Source: Hysterium pulicare CBS 123377
Lineage: Eukaryota > Ascomycota > Dothideomycetes > Hysteriales > Hysteriaceae
Direction: 5' to 3'
Assembly: GCA_000467715.1 (NCBI GenBank)
Contig: AJFK01000794.1
Location: 1 to 52,521, forward strand
Length of the DNA: 52,521 nucleotides
Of this stretch, positions 43,627 to 52,521 are shown piece after piece. Under the pieces are notes generated by a model that had not been told where the DNA came from, searched no databases, and saw only the letters and a list, made by a program, of their open reading frames with translations. The stretch's first letter is position 1. The number at the start of each line of letters is the position of its first letter. Position numbers and translations under genes: made by a program.

Positions 43627-45060
43627 TCACCTATCTCGTTCTACCCGCTTTGTTCGCCCTTTCTCCCAAAGCTCGCTCTCCCGCTCACGTAGCCACCGCG
43701 GGACAATTGCACTAATTCTAACTTCTTGCCCGGCGTCGGGAGTTGAGTCGCCATCGCTGCTCACCTTCATTCCAAATTGCATACCTGGCCTCCAGCTCCC
43801 TCCTTCAGCACTCACCTTCAGGTCCGTCATCATCTCCAAACGACACAGCGCTAGCCCTACATTGCCAATGCTCGTGACAAATCTGCCTGCTGCACGTCCC
43901 TTCTTGATGGTCCCGTCTTCACCCAATTGCTTGATGTCTGTAGATAGTATGTTCTGGTCGGGTTGTGATTTTCCCTGGGAGCCCAGTGTCCATGTTGAGT
44001 TGTAGACAGCCGAGAGCGGTTTATCAGTCAAGCTCTCCGTATCATAATAAAGGTGTACAGGCAGGATGCGCTTTCGCACAACTCCGGTATGCTTTGTTCG
44101 AATTGTCAATTCTTGTCCAACATAGCACCCTTTCCTGAAGTCGATGCCGCCCATGAGATCAATGTTTGATTCCATTGGTAGCGCATTCTCTGGTGGTAAC
44201 TCTGCACGCCCCTCGGGTATTCCAAACAAGTATCTCCGAAGACGATAGGATTGCGAATCCAAAATCGGACAACCGAATATATCTGCTATGTCTTCTCTGC
44301 CCTTATTGCCAGCATCAGTGAGCAAGAATCGCCAGCCAAACCCTGGAGCACGTGAATCCACAAGTCCAGTTTTATAGCCCTCCAACTTGGTCGACAACTC
44401 CTGAAGCTTTTTAGCGTCAACCCCAGGCTGATCTCGCCACGCAGTCCAGACGCCCAGTTCCTCTGCTAGGCGAATCTGCACTTTAGATCTCAATTTGTGT
44501 CTCTTCAAATGCTTTAACAGCATTTCTGCCGCTGCCGAATCCACCTCAATGTAGCACGCCCAATCACTCGCTTCGGACATATCAGGGTATATGAATGCAT
44601 CTAGCATCATCCGGCCGCGAGCATCGAGGAAGGCGGAGTAGTATGGAGTCGTAACCTTAGGGTCGACATTGCTCGTCACCAGCCCTTGGAGGAACTTGAA
44701 GGCATCCTGCCCCGAGAGATGAATCAGACGGCGGTGGGAAAGCGGAACGATGCCTGCCGAATGGGCTTCTTTTGGGATATCATTTTGCGTAGAGTATGCT
44801 CGCCGAGCGAGCGAACGGTTCTTGTAGGCGGGAAGAAGACGAATGCCGCGGGGCTGATTCTTTTGGCGGCAAGGAGAGGTATGCCATGAAGTGCCGGTCG
44901 AGTACTTCGAGTTTCGGGAGGGGATGTTAGTGAAGCGGAGATGAGCACCGCTACCGAAACGAGGACCCAAGAGGCATCGGTCACATATGAATGAAGTCGC
45001 GGGGGATCGAATTACGCTGGATGGAGCGGACATCTGTAGAAGATGGTGGAGACGAAGCAT
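43627..45060 (-). CDS. IBA57: Mitochondrial Fe-S cluster assembly factor, IBA57/CAF17 type
   Basis: A single exon runs from ATG 45060 to TGA; 477 residues. The first ~90 residues are basic, Ser/Arg-rich and lack acidic runs, as in a mitochondrial presequence (alternative start MSAPSSVIRS ten codons in). The GcvT-like fold follows: VPLSHRRLIHLSGQDAFKFL, QGLVTSNV, YYSAFLDARGRMMLDAFIYP. The family signature KGCYVGQELT with the conserved Cys is at about residue 310. IBA57 acts with ISCA proteins in making [4Fe-4S] clusters in the matrix. Length fits fungal homologues. A ~30-residue insertion-like stretch (QGKSQPDQNILSTDIKQLGE) near the C-terminus is lineage-specific. Confidence 0.93.
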   Translation of the reverse strand: MLRLHHLLQMSAPSSVIRSPATSFICDRCLLGPRFGSGAHLRFTNIPSRNSKYSTGTSWHTSPCRQKNQPRGIRLLPAYKNRSLARRAYSTQNDIPKEAHSAGIVPLSHRRLIHLSGQDAFKFLQGLVTSNVDPKVTTPYYSAFLDARGRMMLDAFIYPDMSEASDWACYIEVDSAAAEMLLKHLKRHKLRSKVQIRLAEELGVWTAWRDQPGVDAKKLQELSTKLEGYKTGLVDSRAPGFGWRFLLTDAGNKGREDIADIFGCPILDSQSYRLRRYLFGIPEGRAELPPENALPMESNIDLMGGIDFRKGCYVGQELTIRTKHTGVVRKRILPVHLYYDTESLTDKPLSAVYNSTWTLGSQGKSQPDQNILSTDIKQLGEDGTIKKGRAAGRFVTSIGNVGLALCRLEMMTDLKVSAEGGSWRPGMQFGMKVSSDGDSTPDAGQEVRISAIVPRWLRERESELWEKGRTKRVERDR

Positions 45061-45987
45061 TAATCTCGACGTTTGCTGAGACTGGCGTCATCGGTCTCCG
45101 CGGCGTTTTGAGGCTTGGCACATCCTTATGTAAGCATCTACCACTTCCTCCTCGTACACCTCTCAGACTGCAAGCTTTCTAGATCTATACAAGCTATACG
45201 ACGGGATTTTCTTCTGGAGCCTTCAAACTCTCCGAAGCAAATATGTGGATATCTTTACTTGACTGTTCTAGGACGACTAGATTCAAACCATCATGTTCTC
45301 GCCCATGCTTGGATTCACCTATCATGGCAATCAAGGGAGCCAGGGCACTGTTCTGAAGCTCAATCGGCGGATTAGGTATTGGCAAGTAGCTGGGCATTCA
45401 GCTCAGCCCGCTTCACAGCCTAGAAGGAAAGACTTTTCGGCACGACAAACAGCTAAAAAGACAAATCAAAACGTTCTTGAAAAGGCAAGCTTCACGGCGG
45501 CTCTAAAGAGTAGGACAAGTGAAATAGACACGAAGAGTTGATCAAAAACCACTATTTACATGCCATTGGAAAACAAAAATTCTCCCAACTAGCTCCTCTC
45601 CCCCGACCACGGCACCTGCCTTCGCGCCACGAGCGAATGCCTCTTTCCATTCCCTTTTTCATCAAACCCAAAATTCATCTAAACGTCAAAGACATTTGAG
45701 GGCGAGTCGAGGTTCTTGCTGGTTCTTACGGTTCCTGAACTGATTCCTTTTTTCCGTTAGCCGTCGCTGATGGGTGCGGATGCAAAGCGAAAAGCTGTCC
45801 CGCCTTTTACACTCTTACGGCTGCTCCGGAAATGAACCGACTTGCGAACAGAAAGCAAATGACTGAGAAGAAGGTCTAGCTAGGGCCAGACATTGGCAAG
45901 AGATCTTAAAAGCACAAGATATGATAGTGCGATCTCCGATGATTTTGAGGCACCAGCTGGGCGGCCATTGATCTCCTAAGACAAGTG
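45061..45987. other. Intergenic, no gene supported
   Basis: Divergent promoter region of IBA57 and the membrane-protein gene. Overlapping short frames at 45115-45541 lack protein character. Confidence 0.4.
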
Positions 45988-47205
45988 ATGTCCTACAAGA
46001 CAGTCCAGCGCCTCAATACTTCATCTGGCATGATGGGTTCAATTGGTGCAGCTTTCATGGTCGTCTTCTGGGGCAATGCGTCGGCATTTCTACAGCTGCA
46101 CCACGCACTTGCTCAAGGGCTCAACAACCGGCGAACTTGGATTTTGTTGGCTGGGATGGCTCTGCCCAGCATATCGCAATGTGTCACTTTCTTGGTATAT
46201 TTTCGGGATCTAACCAGTGGATCAAAGCAATTAGTTTTCCAGCATAAGATACCAGCCCTCTACTGGAATGGCATGTCGTCCGACAAGCATGTATCATTCA
46301 TCGGCTGCGGTTGCCTGGTGGGATTGTCTTACCTATCTCTCGTGGCGTTTCTACCCATTCGTCATGAAGAAGAGTTTAATTAAGCTCAACCACGCGTAAG
46401 CGGTGATTATGTTTAAAGCTCTCATTCATGGTTGATTTCATTGAATAATGTAACGGTGTTGCTTCGATTTTGCATTGAGTTCTCGTTGGTTTGGTTTCCC
46501 ATTCGTCATGCGCATACTCACCTTTGCGAGCGCCACCGGGAGTTGATTCTCATTGAATCCAATCTAGCTTACATCGCTTTATTATTTTGGCTTCCTGGCA
46601 AGGATTTCCTTACTTGTTTCCATTGATTGCTCACCCTTGAGAGCTGTTGAGAATAAGTTGCCCAAATGTCTCGGTCCATCGTTGGTGGTGGGCCCGTTGC
46701 TTGCCCTCATCATATACGCTACAACTCTAGGGAAAATGGAGTATGGGCGTTTCTTGATGCTGCTCGTCGCTTTTAATTGGGTCTTCTTCTTGATGTTTTT
46801 CGGCTGCATCTATGTCCTCGTCATTGTCAATATCTACTTGACGATGCTTTACTATCCAATCAAAGCACTTTAACTGAATTCATCATTATTCCACGATCAT
46901 GTTTCTTCATGCCTTGTGCCCCGCAATCTGTATCCGAGTGGGACCAGGCGTTTGGCCTGTTGGTTGGCTTGGTTATGCTTCTTGGAGTTGAGATAGGCCC
47001 AGACCTGCTTCGATCCATCCAGAAGCGATCGCAAGACCAACAAATGTTTGAGCAGGATGTTCGAAGGAAGCTTAATATGGTATCGGCCACGAGATCGAAT
47101 CCAAAAGCTGAATCTGGGAGCCACACGACGTCTCGCAGAGCTGAGAACGAGATCGAGATGCTGAGTAGGAGGACGGATTCAGGTGTCACGAGGCAAATGG
47201 TTTAA
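45988..47205 (+). CDS. Multipass membrane protein gene interrupted by a short insert
   Basis: ATG 45988 opens MSYKTVQRLNTSSGMMGSIG with three membrane segments (IGAAFMVVFWGNASAFL, RTWILLAGMALPSISQCVTF, SFIGCGCLVGLSYLSLVAFL) and stops at TAA 46381-46383. If 144 bp (46367-46510) is left out, the frame runs on as FLPIRHAHTHLCERHRELIL to YIALLFWLP. Further segments continue in another frame (SLVVGPLLALIIYATTL, LMLLVAFNWVFFLMFFGCIY) and end with AFGLLVGLVMLLGVEIGPDL and a polar tail closing at 47205. A GCAAGG...GAGAG intron of about 46 nt near 46602 would join the second block in phase; the last junction is unresolved. Total about seven helices; family not recognised. As it stands the insert truncates the protein after 131 residues unless removed by splicing. 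Confidence 0.5.
46354..46510 (+). mobile_element. Short insert, copy B, with perfect 13-bp direct repeats
   Basis: A 131-bp unit (46367-46497) lies between two identical copies of CCCATTCGTCATG (46354-46366 and 46498-46510). Its first 122 bases match copy A at 17.1 kb at 110 positions without gaps; copy B has nine extra bases (GTTTGGTTT) at its 3' end. Unit plus one repeat is 144 bp, so excision restores the host frame exactly. No inverted terminal repeats, no coding capacity. A splice-donor-like GTAAGCGG starts at base 30 of both copies. Confidence 0.75.
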
Positions 47206-47622
47206 TTTGGGGTTTGGGTTTTTGATTCTCCGAAAAGTTCACCTTTTAGATTCCAGTTGAAGAGATTGAGAGGCTAGCATTTAGAGAAGAGGTTGAATTG
47301 TTGACTGGTATTAAGAACATGATCGTATTGTATGAATGCATTCGTGAAACGCTAAGTATTTCTCCTGGCTCTGCTATGTAGTTTCCGCTGTGATATATAG
47401 AAGACAGACTGTTTTTGACATGATGTAGACATCGCCGATGTGACTTCCGCTCCATCATGCAGTAAAGAAAATCCTGAATACAAATGCTTGGCAAAATCAA
47501 CGCAAACCATGATCAGCTACTGGCGGGCTGAAGCATACTCGCGATATTCCTTGACAGACTGCTCGTTAGGAGCAGTATACGAGCCGGATGTGACGTGGAT
47601 GAACCAAGGGTACCATCCTCAA
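47206..47622. other. Convergent intergenic region
   Basis: 3' flanks of the membrane-protein gene and the five-stop pseudogene; no supported feature. Confidence 0.45.
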
Positions 47623-48333
47623 TTATTCGTCGGTCAAGATATTCTCCGTGGTCTCGGTCACCTTTGCGGCTGGCTCCGCTTCCGTAGTATCGTGTTTAGT
47701 CTTCTGCTTCTTGCCTGAGCTTAACATGTTACTTAGATTAGCAGTATTGTTAGTGTTTTATTTCGCGCGATTAGCAATCTTCGTATCCTACTCCTTTCTA
47801 ATCGCTACTCTATTATACCAATTATCCCTAACGTTAACACCAAGGAACTTCTGCCCAGGAGATATCGGCTAAGGTTCTTTAGGCTTATTCATTATCTACA
47901 TTAGTCCCTTGCTTCCAATATTAATTAACTCGCCATCTTTATATATCTTTAAAGCCTTCTTAACTTGCTTCTCTTGCTCCTCGTTTAGGACAAGATCCTT
48001 ATAATAAGCAGTAAGCCACTTACAGAAGCGTTTTAGGATCTTGCAACTAAGCTATATAGCAATTATACATAGGCATAGGAGATAGTAGCAAGGTAAGTCG
48101 AGCATGTCTCGGCCAATGGGCTCAACACCTTTAAGCATTGCATTGTACTTATCGATAATGGTCCGGAGGACGCCGCTGTCAAGGTGCTGGCGGACTTTGT
48201 CAGGATTGTTGGGAGACAGTAGCCATTCGCGCTTGTCCTCATCATCAGAGCCAAGATAAGCGTCGAGAGTGAGCTGATCGACAATGTCGTAGTCATGATC
48301 ACCTTCGAAAAGACGGAATCCCCAGGCACCCAT
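47623..48333 (-). pseudogene. DUF4259-like MGAWG protein gene with five in-frame stops
   Basis: ATG 48333 opens MGAWGFRLFEGDHDYDIVDQ, the characteristic start of a fungal family related to bacterial DUF4259. The frame stays open in phase for 237 codons to TAA 47625-47623, interrupted by TAG at 48054-48052, three more TAGs and one TAA (about 47898, 47871, 47790 and 47760). No frameshift was found. Around every stop the sequence is protein-like (IAI stop LSCKILKRF; GLM stop IMNKPKEP stop PISPGQ; RKE stop DTKIA), and Gln would fit each. The first ~280 bases have ordinary composition, while the part after 48060 is clearly AT-richer. The family has no known role. The upstream frame to 48576 is leader, not coding. 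Confidence 0.7.
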
Positions 48334-48715
48334 TGTGAGGTGCAATGAAGGGTGACGAGAGTGTGAGTGAACAGAGGTGAAGCAAGTAATCGGGAGGAGC
48401 GAAGAGAGATTGATGGTTTGTGGTTTGTGGTTGAAGAGTGAGACAGAGTGGAGAAACGAGAAGATTGAGGTGGATGGAAACTCTACGGAAAAAGGGAAGG
48501 CACGAGACGCGCTCTCACGTGACAGTTGAAGATGAAAGCCATCGAAATAGCACTCTTTTTCTACAACCCATTTCAACTGAAGAATACGCCACGAAATGCT
48601 GAACAGCCACCGAACTCGACCTCAAATACTCTGTAATACAATGGAATGCATCCTGAAGAACAGTGCCCAAATTTACCAATACACCAATGCCTAATAGATC
48701 CCGCAATCCAACGCT
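48334..48715. other. Intergenic between the MGAWG pseudogene and PTM1 3' end
   Basis: Leader/promoter of the minus-strand MGAWG gene (CT-rich on that strand: CTCTTCGCTCCTCCC), then the 3' flank of the seven-pass protein gene. A CACGTGAC word lies at about 48518. Confidence 0.45.
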
Positions 48716-50536
48716 TTAATCATTCTTCCTCGTCAAACGACTTCGCTCATCGCCCTCCGTAGGGCTTGCAGGCTCGACCTCATCATCGCTCCACTTATCG
48801 TCTTCGCCGACTGCGAAGATGGTATCACCGTCCAGACTCTCCCGAGGCGGCTGGACTGGTTTCTGAGGCTTCGGGGCTGGCAGAGGAGAGACATCGCGGT
48901 TCGCATTATGGCTTCGTGGAGCAGGGTCGTATGCTGGTGGCCCACCCTCCTCTTCATCCAGCGAATCCCGCAGAGAGGCAATTTCAAAGCCCTCGTCATC
49001 TTGAGCGATCTACAGAATTCACGGGTCAGGAACTGTCTAGGTAAGGCGTCGGAGCCAGGGTAACTTACCTCGTCGCTCATGGCAAAGCGTCTGTTATTCG
49101 CCGTTGGTCTCCACATATAAGCAACGAAGCAAACATCAGCCAAGTAGACCAGGTTCAGCCAACCATCCAAGACAAACCATCGAGTCTGCCAATGCGTGGG
49201 AGCGAAGTCTGGACTTCGAGCGCCAGCAAAAGTGAAGCTGTTTAGAAAGAAAAATCCGAAAATGACAACAATGCTGGTAAGAATGCACCACCACAGCTTC
49301 TTATACATGTCTGCTTTGACATGCTGTTTACGTTCCTTGAGATCCTTCATCGTCATATTCAACGAATTCAATGTCCAAATGTAAAAGGCGGTGAGGGTTG
49401 CAGAAAGAGGTAGAATGACAAGGAGGACCAGCGGGCCTGCGTCGTCTGGTCTGATGGTCAAAGAGGCCACGGCGTAGATGACCCCAAATACGAAATGCGT
49501 GACTGCCAGCCACCGAACGAGGGTCATGGTCTTGCCCAAAGTGGGTTTCACCACGCCATAGCCCATGCATACAATCAAGAGCAGGAAGAATGAGAATGAG
49601 TTTCGAAAGGCGTTGAGGATGGCCACGATGATCATGAAGACTTTGGCCCCTACGTTATTGCCGTGACGATTTTGATAATCATAAAATCCCCAAGTCATAA
49701 GCATTTCAACAACCAGGAATACGATGATAGCCGTGATGTAGTTCTGAACCGCGAGAATATCATGCCGATTCTGGACGTATAGGAAAGCCCAGAATATACC
49801 AATCACTGCGTATACGATTGTGATGCCCCCGTAGAAGGGGAGCTTGGCGATTTGGGCAGCTGGGAGTTCCCCGTAGGCATTGCGAAACGTCACTATCGCT
49901 GTGTATGCCTCTCCTTCGTTAAATGGAGCTGTCGCAACACAGTAATATCCCGTTCGTAAAGTACTCTTTGTGGCAGTCGAGGATACGGGGTAGTTTATGG
50001 GGGCGGGTTGCTTTAAATGGACGGCGGCGGTTCGGATGTAGTTCTTGGAGGTTGCATCGGCATTGTCTGCTAGGATGAATTCGCCTTTGTGGGTGGTATT
50101 GCATAGACCGGAGCCGATGGTCTCGTCATTACATATGAACTTGCGCTATATTGGGAATACCGTCAGCCTTGTACTGCGCAGACTTTATTGCAAATCTGGT
50201 TGCCTACATCGTCTTGAGGGACGTCCGTCGGTTTCCCGATGAGATCGGAGTCCTTCCATTCCCATATCACGAGGCTAACCAACGGGTCCACCTCCTCTTC
50301 CTGTGTATCTGACTTGATGAACTTGACAAGTATGAAGGGTTCGACGTTTCCGCCCCAGGACTTTTTGCTGTACATGCCGGAGCATTTCTGAGGATCGCTT
50401 TGACTCTACGACAATTAGCTGGATACAAACCAGATATAACACGACAACCTACTACAGTCACATCGACAGCATTTACAGCTGTTATGGCTGAGAATAAGAG
50501 CAAAGCCAAGTAACGCATCCGTGGCTTGAGCTCCAT
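48716..50536 (-). CDS. PTM1: Lung_7-TM_R (PTM1/GOST) family seven-pass Golgi/membrane protein
   Basis: Exons 50536-50456, 50405-50184, 50145-49069 and 49009-48716 give 557 residues. Exon 1 is a signal peptide (MELKPRMRYLALLLFSAITA). The lumenal domain follows (PQKCSGMYSKKSWGG, FICNDETIGSGLCNTT, TGYYCVATAPFNEGEAYTA). From about residue 195 come seven helices, with family motifs GELPAAQIAKLPFYG, LMTWGFYDYQNRHGN, FRNSFSFFLLLIVCMGYGVV and FVLDGWLNLVYLADVCFVAY. The cytoplasmic tail is acidic and Pro-rich. The third intron (50183-50146) is only 38 nt with donor GTCTGC, so that junction is the weakest. Relatives are PTM1 in yeast and GPR107/108 in animals, implicated in trafficking. Divergent with CTU2. 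Confidence 0.9.
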
Positions 50537-50826
50537 GGTCCCGCCCTTACAGCTGTCGGAGCTGATTCTTATGATTGGGGAGCAAGTCGATATGCTAGCA
50601 GGTGTCACGAAAGGAGGATAGAAGGTCGAGGGTTTGCATGTGGCTTGTAGATGGCCAAATGAACAGTTATGCAAACGGCGGTGTTGATGTCTGCATGGAT
50701 GCCGCGTTGCGTCTTCAGAAACCGTGGACTGGCCAGCCGAGGAAACTCCGCGAGGGAGGCTTAAAATATTCCTCGCAATAATGCTGAGGCGCAGTCGTTT
50801 CAACGCACAACGGGGCACACGCCGAA
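50537..50826. promoter_or_regulatory. 290-bp divergent promoter shared by PTM1 and CTU2
   Basis: The two start codons face away from each other across 290 bp, so both genes must take their proximal promoter from here. No TATA-like element stands out and no specific factor site is claimed. Confidence 0.55.
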
Positions 50827-52057
50827 ATGCCAGGGAAACATCTGCAAGCCTCTACTGCGGCGGAAAGGCAGACCTGCAAAAGATGTCGTGCCAACTCAGC
50901 CGTGCTTGTTGTGCGCACAGAGCCACTCTGCAGGTATGTGAGTCTAGCCACTTTCACCGTCGGCAAGGCTAACAGGTCACAGAGAATGTTTTATCAAATA
51001 TGTTCATACGAAAGCCATCAAACGAATGGAGACATTTCGAGTCCGTCATTCTGCGCCGGATCAGTTACGAAAATTGTTATTACCCGTTTCGTTCGGCACT
51101 TCTTCACTCACATTGCTCCATATTTTGGACCATCATTTGAAAAGCCAAAAAGCCAGAACCGGTCGCCCAGGATTTGGCCTGATTGTAGTCTTTATCGCCG
51201 CTAGCACTGATGAGCAGAGTACTACCGTTGCAGAAAGCCTCGTCCAGCTCAAAGACCAATATCCAGACCATGCATATACCATGGTCTCCTTACACGATGT
51301 GTGCAGCGACGAAGACGCGAACAGCTGCTCCAACCTTCCCGCAACACCCTTCGAGGTAACAAACTCGGCCACGAAAAATGGAGTGCCGACTCAGAAACGA
51401 CTATCAGAACTGATGGACTCCCTACCGTCCGCCACGGCACGTGCTGATGTGATCACAACCCTTCGGACAAAACTCATCGTAAAGTGTGCCCATGAACACG
51501 ATTGCGAAGGTATCTTATGGGGTGATAGCACCACCAAGCTTGCGGAGAAGACCCTCGCCGAAACTGCTAAGGGACGAGGCTATGGGCTCCCATGGCAAAT
51601 TGCCGACGGCCCATCACCTCATGGCGTCACTTTCAACTATCCTCTTCGAGACCTACTCAAGAATGAGCTGGTGTCATATTTGGAGCTAGCAGCGCCATCA
51701 CTTAGACTACTTGTTCCCCCTTCAAGCACTGCTCAACCTCCAGCCAGTTCCAAAAATACCACCATTGACGACCTAATGAAGCAATACTTCGAATCCGTAG
51801 AAGAGAATTTTCCAAGCATTGTCGCCAACGTTGTCCGCACTACTAGTAAGCTGGATACTCCTCCCTCATCCATAGCAGATCCACGCTGTAGTTTGTGCAA
51901 CATGCCTGTACCTGACGGAAAATTCGGGATCCATGGTTGGGGTGGTGATCAGCAAGATTCACCAGAAGCAGACGAGGCGTTCCAAGATTTATGCTATGGC
52001 TGTACAAGATCTATACCCCCAGGAATAGCACCTTCAAAAGGAACTCCACATTCATGA
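50827..52057 (+). CDS. CTU2: Cytoplasmic tRNA 2-thiolation protein 2
   Basis: Exon 50827-50933, a 49-nt intron (50934-50982, GTATGT to TCACAG) and exon 50983-52057 give 393 residues. The N-terminal CxxC region (TCKRCRANSAVLVVRTEPLC then RECFIKYVHTKAIKR across the intron) is typical. The core PP-loop-like fold (PGFGLIVVFIAAS, HDCEGILWGDSTTKLAEKTL, GRGYGLPWQIADGP, YPLRDLLKNELVSYLELA) and C-terminal zinc ligands (RCSLCNMPVPDG, DLCYGCTRSIPPG) match CTU2/Ncs2. With CTU1 and the URM1 pathway it thiolates U34 of tRNA Lys, Glu and Gln in the cytosol. Some fungal homologues carry a longer C-terminus. Confidence 0.94.
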
Positions 52058-52494
52058 AATTATTAGCAAACCGACTTCATTCAAGTAGCACTCGGGGCTT
52101 CTGTCTTTTGCCATTATCCCTTGATCTTGTACACCTCAAAGCATATATGGCCCTATACTGCCAGTCAAGGAGGCAGATTAAAGCCTCTTTCCAACATCTG
52201 ATCCAGTTCTCTCCACTCGTTGGGTTGCCCACGAGAACCAAATGGTGAAGCCAATAGCTTCAACTTACGAGGAATGGTCAGGAAAATGTGGTGAAATCAT
52301 CGCCGTCCAAGTTCAAACCCTTTTTCTCTCCTCGTTAAACGCAACGGAGTCTTGCTTCACTACTGAGAGAGTGCACCTTCCACCTTGACACAGCCTTGTA
52401 ACTTACTTACTGTAGAATGTCTAACGCTAGAAGCAACATCCGAGAAATTCAAGCAGCTTCTGCATTCAGTCTTGCCCCAGCACTGTTAGGATTT
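52058..52494. other. 3' flank of CTU2, no gene seen
   Basis: Mixed sequence without a supported feature before the terminal C run. Confidence 0.4.
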
Positions 52495-52521
52495 CCCCCC
52501 CCCCCCCCCCCCCCCCCCCCC
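52495..52521. repeat. Terminal run of 27 C
   Basis: The window ends in an uninterrupted C homopolymer. It is not a fungal telomere repeat (TTAGGG/CCCTAA). A sequencing or assembly end artefact is the simplest reading. Confidence 0.9.

Noticed and set aside
46367-46497. tRNA-derived SINE
   Set aside because: I found only weak B-box-like matches (GCTTCGATTTTGC) and no A box at the right spacing, in either orientation, and no poly-A or simple-repeat tail apart from a short GTTTGGTTT.
47440-47872. Plus-strand frames opposite the MGAWG pseudogene
   Set aside because: They are shadows of the minus-strand pseudogene and of its 3' flank.
207-48333. TAA/TAG reassigned to glutamine
   Set aside because: DCP2, IBA57, CTU2, PTM1 and others have many Gln codons and no internal TAR, and several intact genes end in TAA or TAG at the family's usual C-terminus. 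Stops are confined to genes that look decayed.
1-52521. tRNA or rRNA genes and CRISPR arrays
   Set aside because: No cloverleaf with matching A and B boxes, no rRNA core sequence and no spaced direct-repeat array was found when reading both strands by eye; a covariance-model scan would be decisive.

Overview
The window reads as nuclear DNA of a filamentous ascomycete (Pezizomycotina; a Leotiomycete-like fungus is my guess, not proven). The evidence is short GT-AG introns of about 50-75 nt with GTAAGT-type donors and CTGAC/CTAAC branch points, and fungal-type genes: a DCP2 decapping enzyme, a CTU2 tRNA thiolase subunit, an IBA57-type Fe-S factor, a PTM1-type seven-pass protein, CBM18 and LysM lectins and a Zn2Cys6 regulator. 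Gene models below were spliced by eye. Where the longest open frame began with a non-ATG codon I moved the start to the first plausible ATG.

Layout. 1-5 kb: very AT-rich edge, a broken acidic gene, an intact secreted chitin-binding lectin, and a 576-bp MITE-like element. 5-13.5 kb: a decayed accessory block with remains of a Zn2Cys6 regulator, an MFS transporter, a 5'-truncated tannase/feruloyl esterase and a broken type-B carboxylesterase, interleaved with two intact secreted-protein genes (DUF8021-like and two-LysM). 13.9-20.7 kb: a Ser/Thr-rich single-pass membrane protein, a long broken gene of unknown family carrying a short insert, a small conserved fungal protein and an isochorismatase-fold protein without the usual Cys. 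21.5-28.6 kb: DCP2, a DUF4112 protein and a two-exon multipass membrane protein. 30-38 kb: a GEN1/Yen1-like nuclease with two in-frame stops, a class-C beta-lactamase-like hydrolase, a DUF2293 protein and a membrane/coiled-coil protein. 38.5-45 kb: a 710-residue acidic serine-rich protein, a secreted DUF5648 protein, a 2OG-Fe(II) oxygenase and IBA57. 46-52.5 kb: a multipass protein gene interrupted by a second copy of the short insert, a five-stop pseudogene, PTM1 and CTU2. The window ends in a 27-base C run.

Two themes stand out. (1) A ~122-131 bp insert is present twice, at 17.1 and 46.4 kb, 110/122 identical by eye, each copy between 13-bp direct repeats, each inside a protein-coding exon, in the same sense and reading phase, and each adding a multiple of three bases. 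This is the best candidate here for an undescribed mobile unit. (2) Several genes are otherwise open but carry in-frame TAA/TAG where glutamine would fit, with few frameshifts. That is what C-to-T change at CpA (RIP-like mutation) would leave. The housekeeping genes beside them are clean and use TAA, TAG and TGA as normal terminators, so a changed genetic code is unlikely.
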